From positions 5,890,001-5,954,000 of the forward strand of contig CBDCWO010000006.1 in assembly GCA_965223405.1 (NCBI GenBank): DNA of 64,000 nucleotides. The letters are read 5' to 3'. Below the pieces are notes generated by a model, which did no database searches, was not told where the DNA came from, and saw nothing but the letters and a program-made list of their open reading frames with translations. The first letter of the stretch is position 1; every line of letters starts with the position of its first letter. Positions 19,136-27,207 of this stretch are shown here, piece by piece. The translations under genes were made by a program, and so were the position numbers. This DNA is from CBDCWO01 sp965223405. GTDB taxonomy: Bacteria > Bacteroidota > Bacteroidia > Chitinophagales > Saprospiraceae.

Positions 19136-19386
19136 GAAAGAGGATATTCATTTACATTATTAAAAATATAAAACAAATCTAATGACAGACTGCTTCTAAG
19201 AAACCAATATAATGGTTGATTGTAGTCTTTCCTTTGTTCTTTTATTTGCTATTTTATTCTATGCCTTGTAAAGTCCTTCCAACAACGACCATATCTTTAA
19301 TCATGATTGTGGTTAGCGTATTGTTCACTTAAAGTTAGAACAGGTCTACATAATCTTTGTGATGTTTGTTTGCTTAGTCACACTTT

Positions 19387-20202
19387 CTATTTTTTTACTA
19401 AAACCCAGTCAAGTATTTCTTGAGCCAAAGTATTCCTCACTCCTTTAAATGTGTGATCTGTCCCGAATACTAGCAATTTTATTCTTGAAGCACCTTGGAC
19501 CATGAGCTTTCTATATAATGGAATTTGATGCTCCTCGATCAAAACATTTTGATCATCCCAACCTCCAATCAACAATATATCCTTATCTATTAATGAATCC
19601 GTATGTACTAACAAATCAAGCTTTTCATAATCTTTTAAAAAGTCATTAATCCATAATTCAGTGTCAACTTTTATGGGACCTTTGGGATATTCGAAACTTT
19701 TAAACATCTTGAAAAACATATTATAAATGTTTTTATCAGCTATCATTTTTCGAGCATAAACTGCTTCATTGGGTGCTCCAATTGCAACGACTCTTTGGAT
19801 TTCGGGATAATAGATTGCAGCAGCTAATGCCATTGCTCCACCAAAACTGTATCCCACCAATGCTACATTGGTAGTATCTATTCTAAATTTTTCTATATTG
19901 TTTTTCTGTTTTAGAAAGTCCACAGCGTTTCGAGCATCGAGCATCGAGTTTTCGAAATTGAAGTTACCCTCACTACTCCATGTTCCTTGATAATTAAAAA
20001 CAAAAACAATAATACCCTGAGGGCTCAATTTCTTTGCAAGACCTAAAGGATCTCCTTCCCCACCTGGATACCCATGCATTAATACTATTGCAGGTCTTAG
20101 TGTATCCATCGGGGGTACGAATAATTCCGCATTCAATTGATGACCTTCACTAACAAATTCAACCTTATTAATTTCAATCTGGCCAAAAACATTTTCTGAC
20201 AT
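19387..20202 (-). CDS. Alpha/beta hydrolase (dienelactone-hydrolase-like), start uncertain
   Basis: 271 codons from ATG at 20202. GYSFGG (117-122, Ser119), an oxyanion segment LMHGYPGGEGD, a candidate Asp in GGWDDQN and a His in GTDHTF make a full catalytic set. The frame continues upstream for 22 codons from a TAG at 20271, with no start codon; these encode KLKITLLILISFF, an apparent signal peptide that would end at the VFGQ after the ATG. So either the original start was lost, or a non-standard start is used, and the product as called lacks its export signal. Substrate is unknown. Confidence 0.72.
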   Translation of the reverse strand: MSENVFGQIEINKVEFVSEGHQLNAELFVPPMDTLRPAIVLMHGYPGGEGDPLGLAKKLSPQGIIVFVFNYQGTWSSEGNFNFENSMLDARNAVDFLKQKNNIEKFRIDTTNVALVGYSFGGAMALAAAIYYPEIQRVVAIGAPNEAVYARKMIADKNIYNMFFKMFKSFEYPKGPIKVDTELWINDFLKDYEKLDLLVHTDSLIDKDILLIGGWDDQNVLIEEHQIPLYRKLMVQGASRIKLLVFGTDHTFKGVRNTLAQEILDWVLVKK

Positions 20203-20778
20203 GAAAAAACTTATCAGAATTAATAAGGTGATTTTTAGCTTGTTTGCATATCTTTTTGATTTACTGAACTACAACCTCATACTTTCTTGACAAAAGTTCC
20301 GAATATAAGTTTTAATCCAGATTCATAAGAGCCCTTTAATATCCAAATTATTTAGTGGACTACTAAGGTTTGATAGAGTTTTTTAGCGATATACATATAA
20401 ATATCAAAGGCTCACTGCTACAATGGTCTAAGAGCTCTTGGACATAACCAAGATACATTCCTTTCTCCAACCAATGAGAAGCGAACTATGGGAAGGGTGT
20501 AGGTTACGGAATAAGGATTAATCTCTTCATTGGCTACAACCCTTCGAAAGACTTTCTGAATACTCGAATTACTGCATTGACCGCTATCCCGACCCTCGTG
20601 GTTGACAGCCCATCCAAACATTCACCATGTCCTGACATTCATCTCGAGGACCCACGGCGTGGGCTGTTGCCTGCGGTACTGCAGGAGTGGCAGGAGCTTT
20701 GGTGCTGCAAACATCGCCAATTCGAGCATCTCATCGGTTTCTACCGGAGAAGTCGTCCACTCGATTAGTACTATTTTA
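20203..20778. other. Intergenic region with a GC-richer patch
   Basis: About 576 bases between two hydrolase genes. The first 70 bases hold the orphan signal-peptide coding stretch of the gene at 19387-20202. A patch at about 20570-20760 is clearly richer in G and C than its surroundings and has short open frames in both directions that show no family. It may be a scrap of inserted foreign DNA. No inverted-repeat ends were found around it. Confidence 0.4.
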
Positions 20779-21594
20779 TCAATTAAATATAACTCTTAAT
20801 CCATCTGAAATTGCGACTGCAAGTACCGATGAATGAGTTTGATTTGTGTAAATCTTTTTATTCCATCTGAGAGTCTCAATCGTTTCTTGCCCTATATATT
20901 CATTAAATACTTTCCAAGGTTCGACAATGTTTACCTCATCAAGTTCTCCCACAGCTGTATAAACTAGGGTTTTGGATTTCTTATTTTTTAACTTTTCCAG
21001 TGTTAATGTCATTAAATAATTATTACCCCAAATTAGGGCTGGACTTAAACTAATATAATTATCAAATATCTCTGGTTTTGTAAGTAAGGCATAAGTAGCG
21101 AAAACTCCTCCAAAGGAATGTCCAACTATTGTCTTATTTTTCCAATTTATTCGGTATTTGGCTAAAGAAGGATTTAATTCCTCATCAATAAATGCCAAAA
21201 AGTTATCCGCTCCCCCAGAATTAGGCCATTTCCCCCAATTATTCTTACTAACCTTGGTCGGGGTGTAATCTCTAGACCTTTTCTGCCACCAACCCTTTTT
21301 GTAAGCGATTCCTACAATAATTACATCAGGGATTATTTGCTCGAAATTTAACCACCAAGTAATTCCTTTTACCATACCAAAAGAAGCATCCGCATCCAAC
21401 AGATAGATCACAGGGTAAACCCTGTCTGAATTTTCGTAATTATTTGGAAAGGAAACCTGAATGTAAAATGTATCCTCTACTTTATTGGAGGCTATTATAA
21501 ACTCATCTGTGAGAGTTAAAGAGACGGAATTATTTTGTCCAAATACAATTCCTGACAGGAGTAGGAAGCAAAAAATAAAAAAATATTTATTCAT
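20779..21594 (-). CDS. Secreted esterase D-like alpha/beta hydrolase (PF00756-like)
   Basis: 271 residues with a signal peptide ending at about VFGQ (17-20). YPVIYLLDAD (60-69) and GHSFGG (158-163, Ser160) follow the esterase D/PF00756 pattern, with a C-terminal His near 254 (TNQTHSS). Members act on acyl esters, including feruloyl or siderophore esters. The gene lies immediately upstream of an IS200-type transposon in the opposite orientation. Substrate unknown. A truncated relative is found at 24778-25140. Confidence 0.82.
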   Translation of the reverse strand: MNKYFFIFCFLLLSGIVFGQNNSVSLTLTDEFIIASNKVEDTFYIQVSFPNNYENSDRVYPVIYLLDADASFGMVKGITWWLNFEQIIPDVIIVGIAYKKGWWQKRSRDYTPTKVSKNNWGKWPNSGGADNFLAFIDEELNPSLAKYRINWKNKTIVGHSFGGVFATYALLTKPEIFDNYISLSPALIWGNNYLMTLTLEKLKNKKSKTLVYTAVGELDEVNIVEPWKVFNEYIGQETIETLRWNKKIYTNQTHSSVLAVAISDGLRVIFN

Positions 21595-21624
21595 TTTATA
21601 TTAATTTCTAGTTATTGGGATGGT

Positions 21625-22160
21625 TGAAATCCCACGCCTTTAGGCGGGAACTTTAGTATCTTAGCGGGATGTCAACGTATCGCCATGGTTCTCATACAAA
21701 ATATGATATAAAAGTACATATAGTATGGGTGACAAAATATAGGAAGCCGGTATTATCTGGGGAGATAGCAAAGCGAGTAAGAATGTTGATACGAGAAATA
21801 TGCTTGGGCAATGAGATACAAATAATAAAGGGACATGTTTCGCAGGATCATATACATATCCTGATAAGTTATCCACCTCGCTTGGCAGTAAGTAAAATTG
21901 TACAATATTTGAAGGGGAAGACATCGCGGAAGATATTACAAGAGTACACCGAGATGCGCAAGAGATTTTGGGGTAAACATATCTGGGCACGGGGGTATTT
22001 TGCTGTGAGTACAGGCAATGTAACAGATAAGGTAATAGCAGAATATATAGAAAACCAAGACACTGAACCGAAGGATACAGACTTTAAAATAGATGATGAA
22101 CCCTGACCGGCTTGCAGCCGTAAACTAAATCTACCGGCTTTGAGCCGGTAGTAGTTTAAT
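21625..22160 (+). mobile_element. IS200-type insertion sequence (IS200/IS605 family, TnpA only)
   Basis: A single transposase gene is flanked by imperfect hairpins. On the left is a short stem at 21631-21648 (CGCCT / AGGCG core with extra C-G pairs and one bulge). On the right is a perfect 9-bp stem at 22131-22151 (CTACCGGCT / AGCCGGTAG with TTG loop). A smaller stem (CGGCT / AGCCG) lies just after the stop, at 22108-22120. Such subterminal hairpins are recognised by TnpA in this family; no long terminal inverted repeats are expected. No TnpB is present. Exact ends are approximate. Confidence 0.72.
21669..22106 (+). CDS. tnpA: IS200/IS605 family Y1 transposase TnpA
   Basis: 145 residues, the usual length for Y1 HUH transposases. 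The HUH motif is DHIHIL with His61 and His63. The nucleophile tyrosine is probably Tyr126 in VIAEYIENQ. ATG at 21669. It lies on the plus strand, against most of its neighbours. The protein cuts single-stranded DNA at hairpin ends and moves by a peel-and-paste route. All motifs look intact, so the element could be active. Confidence 0.95.
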   Translation: MSTYRHGSHTKYDIKVHIVWVTKYRKPVLSGEIAKRVRMLIREICLGNEIQIIKGHVSQDHIHILISYPPRLAVSKIVQYLKGKTSRKILQEYTEMRKRFWGKHIWARGYFAVSTGNVTDKVIAEYIENQDTEPKDTDFKIDDEP

Positions 22161-22282
22161 TAATTATCTGTTATCGCTAACATCCTTGTAGTAAAACGTT
22201 ACTGACCCAAAGGGAAGTAATAATATTACAGCTATTGTTGTGGGTTGGTCTACATTACCATTGCAATTTTTCGCGTTCATTC

Positions 22283-22747
22283 TTATTGAATCACGTTGCT
22301 TGCGATGTCATTTTTCCAGTCCATATTTTGAGCACCAGGTATTGGCAGATCAGAGCTAAATATATCATGTGTCAATAACCATTTGTCATTAGGAAATTTC
22401 TTCCAGACACTAAGAAATTTTCCCTTGTCCAAAAGTGTGTCCGCCGGACTGGTAACCGTAAAGGCACCGCGAACATAAGCATAGTCTGCGGAACCCATAA
22501 TCTCCATAACATGATATTGGATTTTAACTTCAGGAAATGAATTAACAAAAGTCCGAAAAAAAAGAGCACCTAGTGCTTCCATGTCTTCATTAATTAGAAA
22601 TTCGTCAAGGAGGTTTTTGACATCGGTTTCGAATTCTAATAACTTTGGAAATATATGAGTCGATTTTCGGCTTTTTGGCATGAGCAATCTTAAGTTCAGT
22701 TTGCTTATTAGTCGAATTAAGGTCTGCATAAAACAATTCGTATACAT
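22283..22747 (-). pseudogene. DUF4440/SnoaL-like protein, probably broken gene
   Basis: 154 codons from ATG at 22747, but the recognisable part starts only around residue 35. The last half (DYAYVRGAFTVT, DKGKFLSVWKK, WLLTHDIFSSDLP) matches the DUF4440 (ketosteroid-isomerase-like) C-terminal half. The first half of that domain seems shortened or missing, and the first 47 codons overlap another ORF (22605-22952) in a different frame. A deletion or fusion at this point is likely. It would have been a small periplasmic or cytoplasmic protein of unknown role. Confidence 0.6.
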
Positions 22748-22952
22748 TTTTCAACGAACAAAAGAAAAATGAGTAGGAAAATATGGTCCTGAGAAAAAAG
22801 GTTTGGACACTTGCCCAATGATTAGTAAAGTTAAATTTCAATTGGTCAGAATTTTCCAAGCTTTCAATTGACTCATAGAATGGTTCATTTTTCTTGTCCC
22901 AATCCTCCACAATTGATTTTAAAAATTCCCATAGTAATTTGATATTATCCAT
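22605..22952 (-). CDS. Hypothetical protein, overlapping the DUF4440-like remnant
   Basis: 115 residues from ATG at 22952 (MDNIKLLWEFLKSIV); TTG at 23012 would add 20 residues. An aromatic-rich segment (QTFFLRTIFSYSFFFCS) could be one membrane span. No known family. The 3' end overlaps the first 47 codons of the ORF at 22283-22747 in another frame, so its last residues may have been altered by rearrangement. Confidence that this is a functional gene is low. Confidence 0.4.
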   Translation of the reverse strand: MDNIKLLWEFLKSIVEDWDKKNEPFYESIESLENSDQLKFNFTNHWASVQTFFLRTIFSYSFFFCSLKNVYELFYADLNSTNKQTELKIAHAKKPKIDSYISKVIRIRNRCQKPP

Positions 22953-23038
22953 AAAGTAGGGATTGGGCAGTGCTATTGGTTTGCTTCGATTTGGATCAAT
23001 CTTTCTAATCAATGTTAGTTTCGTTAACCCTCATATTC

Positions 23039-23239
23039 CTAATTCTTCTCTTGGGGGTTATTGTATCGTTTAACGACAAACGTCAACACAAGATAAATTA
23101 TGAGACCATATAGTAGTGACAAATTGGATGTTAGTTCCCTGTTTGGGTCTCCTGATGAGATATGAATTAACTCCTGGATCATCCCACCAACCAAAAGACT
23201 CACAACTATTCTTACCCAGGTCTTACTTAAATATTTCAT
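23039..23239 (-). CDS. Small two-segment membrane protein
   Basis: 66 residues from ATG at 23239; GTG at 23299 would give 86. Two hydrophobic segments (IVVSLLVGGMIQELI and LYGLIIYLVLTFVV) suggest a small inner-membrane protein. No family recognised. It follows the other accessory genes in orientation and has a 12-bp hairpin about 70 bases upstream. Confidence 0.55.
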   Translation of the reverse strand: MKYLSKTWVRIVVSLLVGGMIQELIHISSGDPNRELTSNLSLLYGLIIYLVLTFVVKRYNNPQEKN

Positions 23240-23756
23240 CTCTACAGCATAAATTTTTGAAAATTTTAATCCGTCACATTTGGATTCATTAGCTACCACA
23301 TCTTGCTATCAGGAACTTTCTCTAAAAAGTTCCTGATATATGCTATTGTCTATCAATTATTTTCTGTTTTGGTGCAAGTAACAAGATCGAGAAAATCTAG
23401 CGGACTAAATAGTTTTTTCTTGCACTTTTGGGTAATTTACGTATAATTATCAGTTGTCTCGCACTACTATGGTTTTGCACACTTGGTCGCATACTTTGGT
23501 TTTCCATCATCTACATTACAGCCTAATGGTGGTTTAGATCACAGAGCTATCCGATTTTCTATTCTCCATTCAAATCCAAAATCCAAAACCCATAATTTGA
23601 CCTCCGTTTCGTAAAATTTATCTGCCCATGGCAGAGTGATCTGCCTTTGACAGTCAATGGATTGGACTTTCTAAATCTATGAAGTTTTGGCGAAAGAGAT
23701 CGCTACAATGATCAGACTTTAATGTACTGCCTCGTTAATTATTTATTATTTTCATC
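23240..23756. other. Intergenic region with a hairpin
   Basis: About 517 bases on the minus-strand side between the small membrane protein and the phosphotriesterase-like gene. It holds a perfect 12-bp hairpin (annotated separately) and otherwise no clear gene. Short in-frame stretches on the minus strand break at stops. Confidence 0.4.
23307..23338. repeat. Perfect inverted repeat (12-bp stem)
   Basis: TATCAGGAACTT and its reverse complement AAGTTCCTGATA are separated by an 8-base loop (TCTCTAAA). Without a following run of T it is not a standard terminator. It may be an operator or a structured RNA site upstream of the small membrane protein. Confidence 0.6.
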
Positions 23757-24770
23757 TTAAGGATAGCTCCTGATTTTTATCGAGAATGCTTTTGCAGGAT
23801 TTACTGAAATCAATAAATTAAACTCATCATCTGTAAATCCTCTCGATTTGAGCTCAGGATAGAGTTTTTTGAAAATAGCTGTGTATGGTTTTATAGTTTG
23901 AATCTTTTTTTGTGGATCATACCAGCCAGCATCATGTGAAATTAAAATTCTATCTAAAATACCATTTGTCTTAGCGAATAAGATTTTATTAACATGATTT
24001 TCTAGTTCCCAGCCTAATCCATCAAGACTTATCCAGCACCCTATTTTTGCTGCTTTAAGATAGCTATCATGGTTGTTCTCATTCTGGGCATGTACCCAAA
24101 TAAAGGCCTCAACCGAAACGCTCATCTCTTTAAGAATAGCTAATTGTGGCCACAACCCTGCCGCCTTCCCGGTATGTGAAGCTATTGTTAAACCAGTTTC
24201 TAAATGTGTTAGAGCAGCTGCTTTTACCAACTTTTGATGCATAGTGCTTAAGGTGTCCGAGTTGTCAATGCCAATTTTTATAAAGCCGGGTTTGATCGAA
24301 GTCCCATCAATGCCACGTGTGAATTCTCTGATCCACATTTGGGCAAGGTTTTCTGCGGTACTCTCCTTTGCATATTTCGGAATAAATTTATCGCTTCGTG
24401 CTCCATATAGACCGGTGTTCGTAATTATTTTAATACCAGTTTTATTGGCTATTTTTTCAAGTAGAAGTACATCTCTTCCGAGGTAATTTGGAGTCGCATC
24501 AACAAAATAATCTACATTGAAGTCTTTGAGCTCATCGAGATATGGAATTACTTCATGAATTATTGAATCATGGTTCCAGTTAGAAGTTTGAATACGGTCT
24601 GCTCCTATAAAATCGACTAAAATATGTTCGTGTGACAGCCATATTTTATCTGGGGTTAATTGATGAGTTCCGTTTATATCTTGTATTAAAAGTTGCTCTT
24701 TAGGTATTGAGCATCCCAAGCATATTGATATGGAGTAAAATAAAATATATAGATTTATTTTCTCATTCAT
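23757..24770 (-). CDS. Phosphotriesterase-family metal hydrolase (PLL-like), lipoprotein
   Basis: 337 residues with a hydrophobic start and Cys20 as likely lipid cysteine. The full metal set of the family is visible: His47 and His49 (SHEHI), Lys165 in GFIKIG as the carboxylated lysine, His199 (ASHTG), His227 (WVHAQ) and Asp280 (SHDAG). Members hydrolyse lactones or phosphotriesters, and many bacterial copies are lactonases. Natural substrate unknown. A truncated esterase begins 8 bases upstream, so the two genes may have been brought together by rearrangement. Confidence 0.88.
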   Translation of the reverse strand: MNEKINLYILFYSISICLGCSIPKEQLLIQDINGTHQLTPDKIWLSHEHILVDFIGADRIQTSNWNHDSIIHEVIPYLDELKDFNVDYFVDATPNYLGRDVLLLEKIANKTGIKIITNTGLYGARSDKFIPKYAKESTAENLAQMWIREFTRGIDGTSIKPGFIKIGIDNSDTLSTMHQKLVKAAALTHLETGLTIASHTGKAAGLWPQLAILKEMSVSVEAFIWVHAQNENNHDSYLKAAKIGCWISLDGLGWELENHVNKILFAKTNGILDRILISHDAGWYDPQKKIQTIKPYTAIFKKLYPELKSRGFTDDEFNLLISVNPAKAFSIKIRSYP

Positions 24771-24777
24771 GGATTGA

Positions 24778-25140
24778 TCAGATTTCGTCTATTATATGAG
24801 GCATAATGTTATGGCTATGATCGGGTATAACTACTATTACCGGTTTTATTTTTCCAGTTGCGATTCCCTTATCAAGCAATTTATCTAAGTGTGCTCTGTT
24901 GATCATGATCCGGCCAATCTGAGTGAAGCCATGTAAAAAGTATATAACCGGATACCATTTGTCGCGTTCCTCATAACCAGGTGGGAGATAAACCGTTACG
25001 CTACGTGTGGGATTTTCTCTCGCAGGATTTTCTAATGATGCGGAATAAAGACTATCAACAATAACCTTTCCAGAAGAATTTTGCCCGTATGCTATAATTC
25101 CAAGAAAAACAAATGCGAGTATTACTGTTAGTCTCTTCAT
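24778..25140 (-). pseudogene. Truncated secreted esterase (PF00756-like), N-terminal half only
   Basis: 120 codons with a signal peptide ending near AYGQ, then KWYPVIYFLHGF, the start of an esterase D-type fold. The frame ends shortly after VIVVIPDHSHNI, before any nucleophile GxSxG motif. Relatives are about 250-300 residues, so the catalytic half is missing. The phosphotriesterase gene starts 8 bases further on, suggesting a deletion junction. The protein would not be catalytic. Confidence 0.75.
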
Positions 25141-25355
25141 ATTTTATTGAATTGAATGGTAAGATAATGTGCTAAAACTTACTAATATTTGTACCCTTTC
25201 ACTATCAAATATGCGTATTTTTCCTCATTTTTATCAAATAATCCGGAGGGCTTTCGCTACGGTTTATTTGATTGGTCACATATGGATAGACTAAAGTATC
25301 TTAATATCCAAGGGCTTCAGAAATTTAGAAGTTACAGGGTATAACAATAATGGTT

Positions 25356-25479
25356 GCCCATTGGTCTGCGAAATCTTCCTAAGGCAGACTGGTTTACCTT
25401 CCATAGGCAGGTTTATCTCGCAGCATCTAAGAGACCAAATAAACCTGCCAGCGCAGGCTGGTTTGGTTTACCATTGGGC
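25356..25479. repeat. Inverted-repeat element, about 124 bases
   Basis: The ends are GCCCATTGGT at 25356-25365 and its reverse complement ACCATTGGGC at 25470-25479. Inside lies a second inverted pair (GGCAGGTTTAT and ATAAACCTGCC). The whole could fold into a branched hairpin. No ORF. It may be a REP- or MITE-type element. Confidence 0.6.
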
Positions 25480-25533
25480 TCAAAAAAGTAGATATTATAC
25501 CAATGGTTTTGATATTGACTAATCGGAGCAGCC

Positions 25534-25811
25534 CACTAGTGAGTCTACTCTGAAAAGTCAACATCAAAGCCTTCGGTAAATATAATTTGGTTTTAGAATT
25601 TGCCCACGCTCGCCTCCGACTCCTAAAGGAGAGTCCTCCCGCATAACTTGCTGTAAATGAATGCGCGACTGCATTCCCTTTTGAGCTAGGGTAAAGAATG
25701 GATTTGTGGGCGGAGGCCCTTTAGGGTTAGGGTGGCGGGGGAGTATACAATATTTTGCATTATTTCAAGTATTCTTGTTAAATGACAGTTTTCAGAGTAG
25801 ACTCACAAGTG
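25534..25811. repeat. MITE-like element with terminal inverted repeats
   Basis: Left end at 25534-25556 and right end at 25789-25811 are reverse complements over 23 bases with one mismatch; 18 of these are perfect (25539-25556 and 25789-25806). The core is non-coding. The right part (25689-25804) is clearly related to 42331-42446 at the same length, so this is a dispersed repeat. No transposase is encoded, as expected for a non-autonomous element. Confidence 0.75.
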
Positions 25812-25943
25812 TCTCAGCAACTCTTCTATAAACCTTACATATGTTCCATGATCCAAAAGGTGGGTAGTAATACAATGGCGCAAGGTATGGGCTGTTATTT
25901 CCGGCGAATTCCGGCCTGCTTTGCTGCTCTTCTACCCTGAGCT

Positions 25944-27119
25944 TTATTGTTTATTTATCCGGGCATACTTTGACAGGGCGTTTCTAATATGGTCATCCGC
26001 ATCCGGAATTCCGGAAAGATATTGATAAGCTTGCTTGGAGATAAAACTATTCTCGTGATCCAGCAACCTGGACACGGTCCGATAGATGCCGGTATCGCTG
26101 ACTTTATGCGCCTGATAAAGATCAAGGAAATAGGCCAATTGAGTTCCGTTCAGATGACTAAGCAGATGGTTGGAGGCCTGAATTACTTTCTGACTTAAAT
26201 GAGGGGCTAATTTTAAGGTATTTATAATTTCCTTTCTCAGACTATAGTTTACCTTTCGGTAAGTGGAAAAAAGTCCGTACTGAAGTACTTCAGATTGCAG
26301 ATGCTGGCGGTTAATTACTTGTAATGCGGTATAGGCGGGATAAAACTCCCCATCGGCCACTAAATCCAACAGTGCCTGCTCCAATCCAGGAGCCATTGGT
26401 GAAGTCGTATCAATCAAACCCAGCCCCCAAATCTGATCTGAATCTATTGCACTTCGTAGGATTAATGTCAGCAAATCGGCTGTCAAATGATTTGAGGTAA
26501 GATCTTGTATTCTTTTTTTTGTGGCGCCCTGTACGATATTCCAAAGGGTGTATGTGGTGAAAGCGGCACCTTTTACCACATAATTCATCACATCATTCGA
26601 CGTAGCTCCGGATACGGCATCGATCCCATCGTTTTGAGTTTTTGGTGATTCAATAAGTTCGTTGAACGAAATAGAACCAAGAGGTAAATATGGATTGGCT
26701 AACAATTCATGCAAGTGACCGTATTCTTCCGGAGTAAATGGTTCATGCTCAAATTTACTGAGATATTGCGTGTCAGACAATTCAAAGCCCAAATACCGAC
26801 CGGTAATATTCCAGTAGACAATCAACTTGAGAGATCTGCATTTTTGATCAAAACAGACTTCACGGAATATGTTTTGAGCATAAAAGAGCGGAATGCCAGC
26901 AGGTGTTCGAAGTTGAAAGAGCGGATTTCCAGTTGACAAGTCCTCAAAGATCACTGTATCTACATTAAGGTTTTCCCAATCAAACGGAATAGTGGCTGTG
27001 GTATGATAGCGATTAGGTGGGTGCTCAAACCGGGGCTTCATCAGGATTCCGCTACCAATTAGAAAAATATAGCAATAGAATTTCAAAACCCACAATTTAA
27101 TCGGTAAAGAGGTCGCCAT
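25944..27119 (-). CDS. Unknown protein with an ApbE-type FMN attachment motif
   Basis: 391 residues with an N-terminal hydrophobic anchor (about 8-27), so exported or membrane-bound. DAVSGAT at 167-173 fits the Dxx(S/T)GA(T/S) motif used by the flavin transferase ApbE to attach FMN covalently to Thr, here Thr173. The preceding sequence contains WNITGRYLGFELSD and two cysteines (Cys89 and Cys94), not obviously of any known family. The C-terminal half has helical repeats resembling HEAT or TPR packing. No ApbE gene is seen in the window. I infer a periplasmic electron carrier; a chance motif cannot be excluded. Confidence 0.7.
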   Translation of the reverse strand: MATSLPIKLWVLKFYCYIFLIGSGILMKPRFEHPPNRYHTTATIPFDWENLNVDTVIFEDLSTGNPLFQLRTPAGIPLFYAQNIFREVCFDQKCRSLKLIVYWNITGRYLGFELSDTQYLSKFEHEPFTPEEYGHLHELLANPYLPLGSISFNELIESPKTQNDGIDAVSGATSNDVMNYVVKGAAFTTYTLWNIVQGATKKRIQDLTSNHLTADLLTLILRSAIDSDQIWGLGLIDTTSPMAPGLEQALLDLVADGEFYPAYTALQVINRQHLQSEVLQYGLFSTYRKVNYSLRKEIINTLKLAPHLSQKVIQASNHLLSHLNGTQLAYFLDLYQAHKVSDTGIYRTVSRLLDHENSFISKQAYQYLSGIPDADDHIRNALSKYARINKQ

Positions 27120-27207
27120 ACCTAAGCATTATTGGCATTTTGCCTTAATGTCCATTGAAAAAGTTTACATTCTTCACAGTTTCCCCTTTGCACTTGAAAG
27201 CGTTGTT

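Larger units (their letters stand above)
25141..25943. other. Long intergenic region with nested repeats
   Basis: About 803 bases without a gene. From left to right it holds a 124-base inverted-repeat element (25356-25479), a MITE-like element with 23-bp near-perfect terminal inverted repeats (25534-25811), and the upstream region of the neighbouring minus-strand genes. Part of the second element recurs at 42331-42446. It is the most repeat-rich gap of the window. Confidence 0.7.

Noticed and set aside
20418..20799. Short ORFs on both strands in a GC-richer patch.
   Set aside because: No family, no start signals, and frames overlap each other; more likely a non-coding scrap.
23307..23338. 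Rho-independent terminator.
   Set aside because: The stem is perfect but there is no run of T on either strand, and it lies upstream of, not after, the nearest gene.
14456..25140. Possible integron-like cassette array (small same-strand genes, long gaps).
   Set aside because: No integrase and no repeated attC-type sites were found between the genes; the gaps share no common end sequence.
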